From Gadus chalcogrammus (taxonomy: Eukaryota > Chordata > Actinopteri > Gadiformes > Gadidae), in contig NC_079422.1 in the NCBI RefSeq assembly GCF_026213295.1, positions 24,706,686-24,770,685 of the forward strand: a stretch of 64,000 nucleotides of DNA, read 5' to 3'. Below the pieces are notes generated by a model. The model was given only the letters and a program-made list of their open reading frames with translations, did not search any database and had not been told where the DNA came from. The translations under genes and the position numbers were made by a program. Of the stretch, positions 1 through 47,712 are shown in pieces; position 1 is the stretch's first letter; the number at the start of each line of letters is the position of its first letter.

Positions 1-1930
1 ATTTGTCAATGGGCTCAGAGACACATGGTAAACGAATGACCGCACCAGAGCAGGCATATAAAACAGGGGCAATGTCGTAAACGCCACCGCTCCGGACAGT
101 TAACTCTCTAATGACAATGACAGATGACTGGTTGAGGTTTCCTGAAGCCCTGTGTGTTGAACTAGCCTTGAGGTCAAGGCTTTGGTAAAATCGTCCACTT
201 GCCGCTGTGACCGCTAACTCGGCTGTCAAATGGCAACGCATTCTGCTGCTGCTCAAAGAGATGAAACGCCACGGAATGGACAGATTCTCTTTGACTTGTG
301 TTACGGCTGGGTGAGCAGAAGGGGAAATAGGACTCAAAAGCGCAACTCAAAAAGGGATAATTTACTAGCGGATAGGTTGGTACACGGAAAATCAGTTGTA
401 GATCAGGCAAACAATCCGGCAGGGAGAAGGCAATATGTAGTCTGGAGTAAATGGGCAGGAATCAGAAAACTGGGAACCGAAAATATCACTCGGAAAATGC
501 TGGGACCCTTGATACAAAGAACAAAGAAGAACTGGCTCAGTGGAAGGGAAACATGCCGACTAAATCAAACAGGAGGGGATTGTTAATGAGGGACAGGTGA
601 AAACAATTCAGGTGATTGAGGCCAATCAAAGAGAAATATGGACAGGGAGGGAAATAATCAAAGAAGGGGGCGAGATGTGACAAATTGTACCGCCTTGTAA
701 TGCCATCCTCCATAATCCAGGCTGTCCCGTTAGCCTCCCCCTCTCTCCCTCCTCACCCTCCCACGGAGCAGGACCGCCGAAGACAATCCGAGGTCTCCAG
801 ACATCCCTGACGTGGGGGTATGTGCCCTTGGACTACATCGTGGAAGCCAGCACCATGCAGTCCATGGGCATATACACTTACCTCAAGGCTTGGGTCGCCA
901 TTACCATCTCTCTGGTGTTAACATCTCTGTCATTGCAATCGGTGCATCATACCCTCTGTCTCTCATTATCATCCGTCTGTCATTACCACCTATATGTCAT
1001 AACCATTTGTCCGTCATCATCTCTCTGTCAGTACCATCTGTCTTTCTTTACCATCAGTCTTTTATTACTATCTGTCAGACATCATCTGTCTGTCATTGTC
1101 ATCTGTCAATTATTACCATCTGTCGATCATTACTATCTTTCTGTCATTACCATCTGTTTGTCATTTCCATCCATCTGTCATTACCATCTGTCAATCATTA
1201 TCATCTGTCTGTCATTACCATCCATCTGTCATTACCGTCCGTCTGTCATTACATCTAAAGATCATTACCATCTATCCGTCATTACCATCTGTCCGTCATT
1301 ACCATCTGTCCGTCATTACCATCTGTCTGTCATTACCATCTGTCTGTCATTACCATCCGTCTGTCATTACCATCGGCCTGTCATTACTACCTTTCGGACA
1401 TCATCTGTCTGTCATTATCATCTGTTTGTCATTACCATCTGTTTGTCATTACGTCTCTCTATCATTATCATCTGTCTGTCATTATCATCTGTCTGTTGTT
1501 ACCATCTATCTGTCATTACGTCTGTCTGTCATTACCATCTGTCTGTCATTACCATCTGTCGGACATCATCTGTCTGTCATTATCATCTGTCTGTCGTTAC
1601 CATCTATTTGTCATTACGTCCGTGTGTCATTACCATCTGTCTATCATTAACATCTGTCTGTCATTGCCATCGGGCTGTCATTACGACCTGTCGGACATCA
1701 TCTGTCTGTCATTACCATCTGTCTATCATTACCATCTGTCTGTCATTACCATCTGTTACATGTCACTACCATCTGTTACCATAACCTGGGTACACTGATG
1801 AAAAAACGATAAAATGAACTTTGTGTGAGTGTGTATAAAGACAGACAGACAAACAGACAGACCACAGTGCTCACAACTCTAACCACCCGCCCCTCTGACC
1901 TCTGCCCCCTGTGCTGCGCCCCTCCTCCAG
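1..1930. other. Left-edge intron sequence of col27a1
   Basis: No exon was seen before 1931. Positions 1-900 hold unique-looking sequence, and a predicted 118-codon open frame at 230-586 has no recognisable features. Positions 905-1795 are a minisatellite. Confidence 0.5.
905..1795. repeat. 17-bp minisatellite, about 50 units
   Basis: Degenerate tandem copies of catctgtctgtcattac. Most substitutions fall in the ATCTGTCTG part. The open frames through it (Leu/Ser/His-rich) are by-products of the array, which lies in an intron. Confidence 0.9.
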
Positions 1931-36609
<34,679 letters not shown>

Positions 36610-38136
36610 GGCGGGGAAGACGCGCGAGACACGGAGCACCTCCCCCAAACCTCGGACTGCAGAGGCAGCCCGAGGAGCCACTAGGGAGGACAGAACCGAC
36701 CAATGAAAAGGCAGAGCTATCTCATGACGCCTGGCACTAAAAATCCACCGATGGAAAAACAAAAGAATAAGCTTCTCCCGTTCAGAGACTTCTTTACAAG
36801 ACCTGGGCCGGACCCTTCGCCGCAGACGGAAGGGAGGAAATATGACAAATATGGAAGATCTCCAACGATCTCTAATGGACCACGTTGTAACATATTCGCT
36901 TCACGATCTCATTGTTTTCCAATGTTTAATCTTAAATGTCCAGAAGGAGATCTCTGCAGATCTACTGAACTTGGTTTCATCTGCAAAGTTCTTTTTTTTT
37001 TTTTATGTTACATCAATAAGTACTATTTATACCTGTATATGTACTGTATATTTTAATATAAAGTGCAATAGCTATCGCTCCACAACTTTGCATAACAATT
37101 CAGGGCACTAGGTGATAACTCATCCAGAAAAGCAGCGAGCCACAGATGGGACAGTAACCAGGGGACTCATCACACGATCGACACAGCAGCATCATCACAC
37201 ACAACCCCTGCTGTGTGGACGGTGTCAAGACGCTACCTCTGCTCTCCCTACCAATCCATAAAGACAACGGGGGCCAATCTTCTGGGGGAGGAGGAGGAGA
37301 CATCTGGTGCTGCACGATACTGCCATGCAGTCTGCGGAGCGCCCTAGTCTGCTTCTCTTCTGAACTCTAAACAAAAGGGAACTATGTACTGTAGTAGTAG
37401 CCGAATTCAGCGAGGCTAACTCTCAAGCATGCAGCTTCACGAGCAAAACAACAATCATTGTGGGTCTTGACACCGTGTTACATTCTGTTCAAATGTACAT
37501 AAATAATGCAACTGTACAATGCAGGTGGATGCTATTTAAATGTTATTTAAATCCCCCTTGGGCTTTTGTTCATTCAGTGAGTCAGGCATTGACTGTATTG
37601 TTTGGTGAGTCTACGTGTCTTTCTAATTAAACTGAGCGGTCCCAACACCACAAAGGAGCATAATGGCCGTGCATTTTTACTACCAGGGATAAACTGAAAT
37701 CCACCAGGCGCACGCTTCGTGTTCCCAACGCTAAACAACACAACCGTTGGCTGTGATTCAACAGGAGGAAATGAGTCACACTCAGTAAATCAGAGGTCAA
37801 CAGCTGAAATATACACGCAGAGGAACAGGGTATTCAAGGGAAGGGACATTTATGGGGGATAGCTCTACCTCTGGAGGATTGAGGCACGGAGTTAGCGTCG
37901 ACTGTAATGTCTGAAGTTCCCTTTTGTCAGCGCGTTCGACTAACGAGAGGGAAATGTCAGAACCAAACAAAAGAGCTGCTGCCTCCCACACAGTCATGCA
38001 CCCAGCTACACCTTCTCCCAGCGTAGCATTGGAGGAAAAAACTCCTGCTTATGTAACTGAAGAAAAGAAGCGAGAACACAGATGTTTCCAGCATTGTGGT
38101 TATTATTGATACAGGAGTTGTGTGACGAGCGTCAGG
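36610..38136. other. Convergent 3' UTR region between col27a1 and the SDR gene
   Basis: No coding exon was seen here. The collagen 3' UTR must begin at 36610. Candidate polyadenylation signals are AATATA at 37055-37060 and ATTAAA at 37626-37631; which is used cannot be told. The SDR 3' UTR enters from the right, and no clean AATAAA was found for it on the minus strand. Confidence 0.5.
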
Positions 38137-39842
38137 CTATCGGGGGCACATGGCATGTCTCCCCCCGTCCACCGGCAGGTTGACCCCCGTGATGAAGCTG
38201 GCAGAGTCCGAGGCCAGAAAGGCGATGGCCTGGGCCACCTCGTCCACCTCTCCCGGCCGCCCCAGCGCGTGGGTCTGCTTGCACTTCTCCAGGAACTGGG
38301 GGGGAAACAAGACGGACGCAATGAGGACCCGAAACACAACCCACACAGCACACTAATACATCGAGATCCTCACTATCTTGGTGGACTTTTTTTCATTGTA
38401 GTCACCAGCGCCAATACATCCCCTGAAAGGTCTGTTGTCTCGTACTCTATCGTGCGTTACCTTTTCGTACTGTTGCTCGTCCAATCCGGCTCGTTTGTGC
38501 ACTTCTGTGACGATGACACCCGGGCTGATGGGGTGAAGGCAACATAATGTCAATTCCATTTCTTTGTATTAAAATAACCATTTCAGGGGGGCTATCCCCT
38601 ACAATGGCAAAAAGTGTGAATACCTGACTCTGCTAGTCTTGGAAATAACATGGAAACGTTTATATTCCCTTACCAAACAGAGTTTACTCTGACTTGCTTT
38701 GGGGCCAGTTCTGAAAGAAAACAGAGAACCATTTAATTTCCTTCCTGAAGTGCTTGTGTTGTTTTTGTACTTTAATCCTTCCAACAGAACGGCCACTCAC
38801 CAAGAGCTACACAGCTCGTAAACTGGTCAATGGCCGCCTTCGACATGCAGTAGGGCAGGACGTCAGGGAACTAGAGAGCGAACAGAACCATAATAATTAG
38901 ACTGAAAAATGGCCCTTCACTTAAATACGTATTTGGGTAAAATGTTTCAGCAACACTAGTCTTGGGTCTGGGCTTGATGCCAGGCTAAAATAGAGTATTA
39001 TGAAAATAATGTGCAACCCCGATGCACAGCCTAATAACCATAACTAAAGACGCCATCCAAGAAATCCAATATGACGTGCTATTTTTACAGCAAACATTTT
39101 CTCTGCAAAATGTAAAGATGATCTAGTGAAGGAACATTTGCATGTGTACACCATGTACTACGCAGGTTAGGTGAAAGATCATGTAGTGTGTTTAGGAATG
39201 AGCCGACGGCAGGAGCACCCACTGATCTCTGGCCTGTGATGCTGGACACGTTGACGATGGATCCCTTGGTCTTGATGAGGTGGGGAACACACAGTTGGGT
39301 CAGGTGGTACACAGACCTGGAACACAAGGACAGACCTGTTAATTTAGAGACCAACCAGAAATATAGAGTTAATCCGGTACCGATACCAGTATTGGATATT
39401 CCTCTGATACCGCCTAAAATGCAGTATCGGGTATCAGCGAGTACGCAAGTATGCACCGATCCGATAAGATCACATGACTAGCTCATTTACTACATAGGCA
39501 CCAAACATCAAACATGTGCAGTATTATGCTGAATTCATTAACGGTCAGAGGTGGAAAGTCGGAATGGGAAACACGGCGTCTCCGACCTACTGTGCGTGTG
39601 TTTGAGCTACAAAGTCTGAAAAACGTAATGTATTCTCACCCTTAACTGTCATAAGAGAAACATCAATAAGAACAAGTGCTATTAGTGGTTACAATGCTAG
39701 ATGGTTTATTGTTATATACATCGTATCGGCCGATAATCAAGTTCAGGAACCGGAATCGGTATCGGGAAGAAAAAAAATTGTATTGGATCGTCTCTACAGA
39801 CATGGAACACACTGAATATGGAAACAAGGTTATATAAATTTC

Positions 39843-39875
<33 letters not shown>

Positions 39876-40820
39876 GGTTAGCGTTCTGATCCCACCTGAC
39901 GTTGACGTTCATCACTTTGTCATACTGGGCCAGGTCCGCCGTCTCGATGCTTCCCATTGCCAGGATGCCGGCGCTGTTCACCAGCACGTCCAGACGGCCG
40001 AAGTGGGCGATGGTCTGCTCCACGGCTTTCTGGACGGACTCTTCGTGGGTCAGATCTCCAGGCACAAGCAGCGGCTAGTGAATCAGACAAGGTGTGTTAG
40101 CCTGAAGGGGACATGTTATGCAGGTGTGCATAAAATATTACTAACATGTTCATGAAACAAAGTCATGTTAAGAAAACATGTACATAACATGTTGGAAACA
40201 TTTTACATAACTGTTCCCTTCATTCATGACACACGTCAAGACTGAAGGAAACATGTGTATGACCATCACGGACCGGTTATTTAACTTGAATCGCCAATAT
40301 ATGCTTTTCTCATCACTCCGCAAACCCTCACTTATAGGCACACTAGGCTTACGCAACACATGTGTCACATGCCTATAAAGTCAGTTCCACAACTTGGCCA
40401 TGGTTTATGGACACATTGTGAGGAGAAACACCGTGACACACAATGAGGTGGTCAGTACCTCGGCAGCCCCACAGTCGGTGCACTGCTTGGCCACTTTGGA
40501 CAGGTTCTCCACGTCGCGTCCGTTCAGCGCCAGCAGGGCCCCGAACCGGGCGAACAGCACGCTAGTCCCGGCGCCGATGCCCGAGCTGGCCCCGGTGATC
40601 AAAGCCACCTTCCCCTTCAGACTGGACATCTGTGACAGACGTAGTTTGTGTTTAAATGTTGACACTGTCAAGTTGACACAGTGTCAACATTTAAACACAA
40701 ACTCCGTCTGAGTGACTCAGATAACAGAGGAGGGTTAATAGTAAACGGGCTGATATAATGAATGCGCTAAATCGAGATGTCAATACAGTGGTTTACCTGG
40801 GACGCCTCGTTAGATGCCAT
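38137..40820 (-). CDS. Short-chain dehydrogenase/reductase, FabG-like (8 exons, 265 aa)
   Basis: This is probably an NAD(P)-dependent oxidoreductase of unknown substrate. Exons in transcript order: 40820-40797, 40629-40459, 40074-39896, 39316-39223, 38870-38801, 38710-38674, 38524-38461, 38295-38137. All junctions have consensus signals and phases agree. The classical SDR hallmarks are present: TGASSGIG cofactor loop (residues 20-27), NSAG (98-101, usually NNAG), NVNV, the catalytic serine in NVSS (149-150) and Y163-x3-K167 (YCMSK). [13 protein letters not shown] and the LPVDGG end follow. The first exon is short (MASNEASQ); an alternative start is the Met at codon 9 in exon 2. The gene ends tail-to-tail with col27a1 and lies about 350 bp downstream of ppil3 on the same strand. 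The length is typical of single-domain SDRs. It resembles uncharacterised teleost FabG-like proteins; no symbol is assigned. Confidence 0.88.
39346..39797. mobile_element. Possible degenerate DNA transposon remnant in an SDR intron
   Basis: The segment starts tagagaccaacc and ends in sequence whose reverse complement is tagagacgatcc, giving 10/12 matching termini. Its interior has degenerate ATCGG/CCGAT motifs common in fish DNA-transposon relics. No matching target-site duplication was seen, so the boundaries are uncertain. Confidence 0.3.
39845..39874. repeat. (TTA)n microsatellite
   Basis: About ten uninterrupted TTA/ATT units lie just inside the intron, some 20 bp from the donor of the SDR exon at 39896-40074. 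Confidence 0.9.
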
Positions 40821-41051
40821 AATGTTAGAAAAGTTTCACTCCGGTTCCTCACTCCAGACTCTGAAAACCCATTCAAAACACAGAGCGCATGTCGTCCTAC
40901 ACTGATGATGCGACGCTGTCGTCACAACGCGCCACTTGTAGTTCTTTGATTGCATGTTATAAAAGGTTACTTTTTTTTTTTTAGGTTACTCTTTTTTACA
41001 TTTATTTATTTTAATAAAGAAACGACACAATATTGAAACACATTTGACGAA

Positions 41052-41061
41052 TTTATTTATT
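41052..41061 (-). terminator. Likely ppil3 polyadenylation signals
   Basis: Two overlapping AATAAA hexamers on the minus strand lie 112-121 bp past the ppil3 stop codon at 41173. It is the first canonical signal after the stop. Confidence 0.5.
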
Positions 41062-41172
41062 TCAAAGTAATGCGTATGTTACAAAAAACAAATTTACTCA
41101 AAAACAAAACATTCCAACAATGAATTTGATATTTCACACATGAAGAGAAGTAAAAAAATTCGATGAGCCGCA

Positions 41173-43685
41173 TCAATTAGCGAAAGGGTTGGCATGGATG
41201 GTGACGTCTTTCATTCGGGTTTCAGTCAGAGGCCGGAACGTCTTTTCGTTGACAGGAAGTTTCTCCAGTTCATCCAGTGTCTCCAAACCATCGATGATCC
41301 TTGATGTTTGGAATCAGAGAACATGGATCTCACATCTTGGAATGTAAATAAGAATTTAGGTTCTTATTCTAATATATAATCCCCAGTATTATCATGATAA
41401 TAATGGAGAATTTACACAACATATATCACAATATGCTTATGAATTCAAAATACTATTATAAGCAGTCTAGTTTACAATTGAAGCATATGATCACTAAAGT
41501 ATGCATCAGAACTTTAAGCTAGTTTTCCTTTCTCTAAACAATAATACTGAATTATAGCCAAGTCCATTATTGTAAAATAAACATTGAGTCAGAAACACAG
41601 AGGCACAGACAAAGCCCTAAGCTCCTTGCTAAGCACCAGCCCTGATGAGTCCATCACCTCCAGACTTAGTGGCGTCACCTAAAGGGGCTAAGCAAAGCGT
41701 CTGGTGCTGAAGGTTGCCAGACATAAGTGGCATGAAGAAAGACTAGAGGGCAGACTTGCTTTACAATCCCCATGAAAGCCATGGTGGGCGAGTTAAGATT
41801 GTTCGCTATGTTGACATTTATATTCAGCAGACGCTTTTATCCAGAGCGACTTACAAGTACATTTGCGATGTATGGATGCAATGCATAGGAACTATTCTTC
41901 TGCTTAGTCTGCCAAGATGCAGAGTCACTGAAAGGATTCATCTGTGATTCAGAAAAGTTCTGCTTATAAACCATCAGAGTATAAGAATGCCAGAGAATTG
42001 AATGGGAAAGTCTGGAGAGAGAGAACTTGGTACAAGTCTCTAATCCTTGGAGCCTTTAATCTCAAACAACTGCCAAAAAGTTTGAAAACACACCCCTATT
42101 TGAATGACCATTATCCTTCTGTCCTTACTGCTGTTGCATTCACATTTTTCTTCTGGGATAATTTAGTACTATATAATCTTTGAATTAATCAGATATCAAA
42201 TTGTATTTTCGGGTTGAGACCTGCAAACCATTTGAAACTATTTTGAATTCTAAAAAGAAAATCCAGAAAAAATGAAAAACCACCGTATTTACGGTAATAC
42301 TGTAAACATTAGACACCAGACACACGACCTGACCCGTTCCCATTCAAACGTTTCCTTACTTTCCAAACACGGTGTACTTCATGTCCAGATGAGGCTGCTT
42401 GGCGTACGTCAGGAAGAACTGGGAGCCGTTGGTGTCGGGGCCGTTGTTGGCCATGGAGACCACTCCTCTGACGTTATGCTGACACAACACATATATACAC
42501 GTCAGCGAGGAGCATCTTACTGCCCAGAAAGGACACCGGCCTAAACATGAGTGCAAACTACCAACTTCCCATGTTAACCGAATAACATAGCAACACACTG
42601 GGATACGATTAAGGCTAAACAATTATATTACAGCTGGTTAATTCATGGGAGATACTTACTTTCAAGTGTTCGCTAAACTCGTCTTCGAATTTCCGTCCCC
42701 ATATACTCGTTCCCCCTTTACCAGTGCCTACAGGTAGTCAAGGAGAAGGGCAAATGTATTAAATGACGGGCAACACAAAGAAGTGAAACCAAGGAATTAT
42801 TGACCAAACGGTTGCCTCAGAGCCGTACCGATGGGGTCTCCGGTCTGCACCATGAAGCCCTTGATGTTTCGGTGGAAGATGCAGCCATTGTAGAAACCAC
42901 TGGCAGACAAGGCCAGGAAGTTCTGTATGTCCAAACACAAAGACACAGCTTACAACCCAGTTTTTAGATTGGCACAGATCCTTGATGAAAAATGTATACA
43001 ACTTGTCAAACATTCAATAAATTACCCTGATCAATATTTTCTATGTCTAATTATTTTGTAATATTTTTGTATAAGAAAGGGAGCAATAGGATCAAATGTG
43101 TCATGTTTTGGGGGATGACATCAGAGGAACAGGGACACAGCGGATGACCTATTTCAACTCACCTCACATGATTTGGGAGAGCGCTCACAGAACAGCTCTA
43201 TCTTTATGTCTCCGAGATCGGTGTGGAGGGTTACAGCCTGAAACAGTCAGAGCAGTAACAGTTACTAACTGAAACAGTAAAAAACATTTAGTGGAGTTAT
43301 AGCAGTCACAACATTAGGAGTTACTGCCTGAAACAGTCAAAACCGTAAGAGAGCCATTCTGAAACAGTCACAACATTAAGAGAGCCATTCTGAAAGTTAG
43401 AACTGTAAGAATTACTGCCTGAAACAGTCAGAACAGTAAGATATACTCCTTGAAACAGTCACAACATTAAGAGTTACAGCCTGAAACAGTCACAACATTA
43501 ATAGACAGCCTAAACCAATCACAACTTTTAGATACGTAACGTTGAGTAACAGTATTTGCTATTATTAACTCCGATATTGTAAATTATCGAATAAGCTTAA
43601 CATACGAAACAAGTTTTCCTAATATTAAGGTCGAGGATTGCAAACAATGTATAAAGAGAACAGCGTGATAATAGAACATTACCAT
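41173..43685 (-). CDS. ppil3: Peptidyl-prolyl cis-trans isomerase-like 3 (cyclophilin, 6 exons, 161 aa)
   Basis: This is a nuclear cyclophilin whose family is linked to the spliceosome. Exons in order: 43685-43683 (ATG only), 43237-43163, 42922-42829, 42727-42660, 42478-42360, 41299-41173. The protein begins [19 protein letters not shown], contains [14 protein letters not shown] and VVSMANNGP, and ends IHANPFAN. The product is 161 aa, the length I recall for human PPIL3. Active-site equivalents R44, F49 and Q52 are kept, whereas the region matching the PPIA tryptophan and histidine reads [11 protein letters not shown], as expected for PPIL3. The first coding exon contributes only the initiator codon, so the 5' UTR lies upstream of 43685. 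On the minus strand AATAAA occurs at 41052-41057 and 41056-41061, about 115 bp after the stop. Confidence 0.93.
41810..41870 (+). repeat. GCAGACGCTTTTATCC-core repeat, short fragment
   Basis: Contains cagcagacgcttttatccag and cgacttacaagtacatttg in the ppil3 last intron. Confidence 0.55.
43230..43510. repeat. Tandem array built on the ppil3 exon-2 splice acceptor
   Basis: Roughly 30-bp degenerate units of the form cctgaaacagtcacaacatt with taagagttacag recur about seven times in ppil3 intron 1. The array includes the genuine acceptor and first bases of exon 2: gttacagcctgaaacagtca occurs at 43230-43249, spanning the exon border at 43237, and again at 43473-43492. Confidence 0.75.
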
Positions 43686-44048
43686 CTCCAAACTGCGCTT
43701 CAACGTGTGTGACGGGTTAACTAGTCCGTACAGACACTAAAGACGGAGGCGATCAGTTCCGCCAAACATTAAATTACTCCGGTATACGATGTTCACACAC
43801 AGTGGTACAATGGTATAATACTAAGTTAAACCCGAGTACAAAACAAGCATTTGTTTTTTATGTTTTTTAAATAAATGGATTTAGTGTGTGTAAAATGTTG
43901 TATCATCTAAATTGGTCGCATAATTATATAATTATTTGCAATAAAATATATATTTATGTATATATTTTTCTATATATATATATAAATAAATGTTTAGATA
44001 TTATAAATATTTATATATATATAAATATATATTTTCTAATATCTATAC

Positions 44049-44079
<31 letters not shown>

Positions 44080-44128
44080 TCGAGATAGGCCTTCACATAC
44101 AGAGTAGCGGAAATATCACTCCTCAACC
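44080..44128 (-). repeat. 49-bp TA-bounded dispersed sequence, copy 2 (inverted)
   Basis: Lies between two (TA)n tracts (about 44056-44079 and 44129-44149) upstream of ppil3; 48/49 identical to the reverse complement of 10429-10477. Confidence 0.85.
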
Positions 44129-47100
44129 ATATATATATATATATATATAATTATAGATTCTGGTACTTACATCTATTCAAATTGAGTTTCTTTTTTGGAT
44201 GTACGGAACAGCACAGACTGGACACTGGAGTAATTATGACTTCAGGAAAATTCGTGCCTCAATGTCTAGAAAGATAAAAAAAAAAAAAAAAAAAAATGAT
44301 ATTAAGATAAATATACTAGAAAGCAATAAGTATGTTACAGGGTAACAATACAACTGACCGAATAAACAAAACCAAATCATAAAACTAAATCCAAAATCCA
44401 ATTATTGGTAGGGTCCCAGGCTCCTCAGGTGGAACAGTCTTCTCGAGCTGATATGACCAGCTTGGCTAGTGAGGTCCTCATTACTGCATGCCCCAGGGAA
44501 CCTGAAGCCACAGACACTTTCACCACATTCCCACTGATGTGAATCTGCCCAGTGGCTCGATTTCCTCACTCTCTAAACTAAACAGTGTGAGATAAGAGAG
44601 GCACTATCATTGCTACCGCAGTGCCATCCTAATAGCAAATTATCACCCAACACATTCGGCCATAGTGGAGATTGTTTATTTTATTTTTGTAACATTGAAA
44701 TGAGACATAAATTCAAACATACAACTCACTCTCCTGTCATCCGAGTTCACAACAAAATATTGTTCCACTCCTTTTTCATCATCAAAAGTGGAGTCTTTTT
44801 GGGCAAACAAAAGCCTACAAAGAATTAATCTGGAAAGTATGATAAATGTGGTGGGAAACATTTCAACAATGCTAAACATAATCATGAGCAAGATAAATAT
44901 GATAAATGGTTTCAAAGTGCAGAGGAAACACTCACAAACATTGTGCTCAACACAGAGGAGACCCCTGTTCACAAGTCTCAATGAATACTTTGTTCGACAA
45001 TGACATCATTAAAAAAAGATTATTTAGCTATATTAGTGTTTTCCTTTCTGCAAAATAACATTCATGTTTAAAACAGTTTTTTTACACTGATCAAAAGGTT
45101 CCACTTAATAACAATAAAATATCAGATGGGTACAAACAGGCAGAAGCAAAATAAGGAAAGCGGCAAGATTGATAACTATTTTCCTGAGATTTTTTTTGAT
45201 GTGCTCCAATAATACTGATACTAATAGCTGTCGTAACTGAAGAAACAAAGTCAAAGAGGATATTAAAACATCAAAGATGTGAGCAGTCTCCGATCCTAAA
45301 GTCATTAAAACAAGATATGGCTCCCATTTCCTACTTAGACTGTAACAAAATCCCCAAACAGAAACCACAATGCCTCTATTAAACACCATGGAAGAAAAAC
45401 CACAGAACCATAAATATATTTCCTAACTCCATGAAACTTTCCATACGCCAGCCAGCTGAGGCTTTTCTTACGGTTAACCTCAGCGTACAAGCTTTGGCTG
45501 ACCAGACCTTTCGTGATTTCGGCGTTCCTCAACTGCACTAGTAATGCAGGTTAGGATTATGATTGTCTGATTCAATGAGTCATCAGCTTATTGACAAGTT
45601 TGGTATTCTTTCATTAATGCCCCGACTTGTGACCTTTCACAAATTGATTTTTCAAAAAGTTGTCAGTTTATTCAATATGTATGTCAACAATAAACAATTT
45701 CTTACAAACAGATGTCTGACCAGATCCTTGTGTCACGATAGCGATCCTCCCAGGGAGAGTTAATGCAATATTAATTGCTCGGATGACATTGGATACCTGG
45801 CCTACGAAAAAAATCTCCCACACACATCATCAGCCCAACAAAGCACTCAAAACACTGGTCAACTCTTGGTTCACTTTCAAAAATGCGAAACAGAACACCC
45901 ATTAAACATTAAAAACACATCGCTTTCTACCTTCAGACTTCTCTTTTTTAATAAAGGCAATATTGCACATTTGTGTAAAGTGTGAAAAAATGTTGCAAAA
46001 CAAACATTTCCATAGCTAAATTTCAGCCATTTATATGCATTACATGACAGCTCTGCAAGTTGTCTTTTATTGCCACAGGGAGAACACAATTTGCGGTGCA
46101 TTTCTTTCAGCATGAGGACACAACTCTCCTATGCATGTCCATCTGATAATTCCAATGTGATGCCAATGCAGCATCGGGCCATATCTATTAGTATCATGCA
46201 TGTCGACAAGACCTGCAGCTAGAAATGACACATCAATTTAAAGAAAAGGAATCAAACATAAACATTATATGCATCAGTTAGAGTATTAAATATGTTGTGA
46301 TAAATGCTCTGAAATGAACTCACTAGCCTATGAGAAAGCCTCTGGCCCATGTTAGCATATACCACAGAATAACTTAGTTATTGAAATAACAATTATTGCA
46401 AATTTCATTTCACCACCAATGCAACTTTCATTGCACTTGTCATGCGTTTTATAATACTGGTTTCATATATAACTCAATTTTCCATATATAATATTTTTCC
46501 AGATTCAGGAGTTCGTTAGCAGGTGAAAATAAGTATTAATAAATCTGAGCGACAGATCAGATTAAAGTAAAATAAGGAAGAAAATGCTGTGATTGTAATA
46601 ACAAAAAACAAATTCAATGTCATACATAACAGAAGCCTTTCTAAAAGAGTATAGAGTAAGGCAAATGTATAGAATAGAAATTGGTTAGCTCTTGGAGTGA
46701 CTACGTTTAACCTCTGCCTATTCACTGGCCATCAAACCAGCAACTGATCAAGTGCTCAATCTGCTTGGGAAACGTGCAACATATTTTTGTAAGAATGTGC
46801 TTTTTGTCATATAAACTCATTAAAATAAAACATAAAAATAATATCTTTAAATTGAGACGTGACTATTTAGATTATTATTGCATTACACATACAAGTGAGA
46901 ACAATTTGCTTAATCACGTGACTGGACGTTTTCCTCCTGTGTAAACAAACCTAAGAAAGCGAGGAGCGACTTTGTTTACGGGCGGCCAGGCGAGTGTGTC
47001 CGTTCTCGCTAGGATCCTTCAACATTGCACTCTTGAGGTTCTGCCAGACTCAGTCAATTCAAGAGAACAATAACCCGATTATGAGAAATATCTCCGTTCT

Positions 47101-47583
47101 ATCGATCTCAGAACATCATATAGTGTGATTGACCATACACTGTGTAATTGACCACATGCTAATATAATGGATTATGCCCATCAAATGCAAGAAGTATGTT
47201 TATACTTCTTTTATACGGACTGGCGACAAATCTGTAATATTTTCATTTTCAAGGGTAACTTTCGGAGCATCACGCTAGGTGACCGTGTGTCTGGAGGAAT
47301 ACCTGGCTTGTCTTTTCCTCTTTACGTGGAAACGCAAACAAACTAACAGAACCGCAATTCTGTTGACATCAGCAGCCCAAAAACAATGTTTCCGTTTAAA
47401 ATCCCACGTGCAGCCACCCCACACGGACGGCCGTCATTCAGCGCAATAAAAATAAAAAAAACACGCCTTAAAAGAAATAAATAAAATGTAGTATGGCCAT
47501 GCGAAGAAGACATCTCCCTTCAGAACGGGGGTCTGTCGGGGGGCCGGGCGCTCAATGCCTGAGTCAGCCGATCTGCTGAGGGG

Positions 47584-47698
<115 letters not shown>

Positions 47699-47712
47699 AC
47701 CCCCCGATGTGT

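Noticed and set aside
230..586. A 118-codon frame at the left end
   Set aside because: No recognisable domain, no splice context and ordinary length for chance in this composition.
822..1784. A 320-codon Leu/Ser/His-rich frame
   Set aside because: Translation of the 17-bp minisatellite; similar frames exist in all three phases because 17 is not a multiple of 3.
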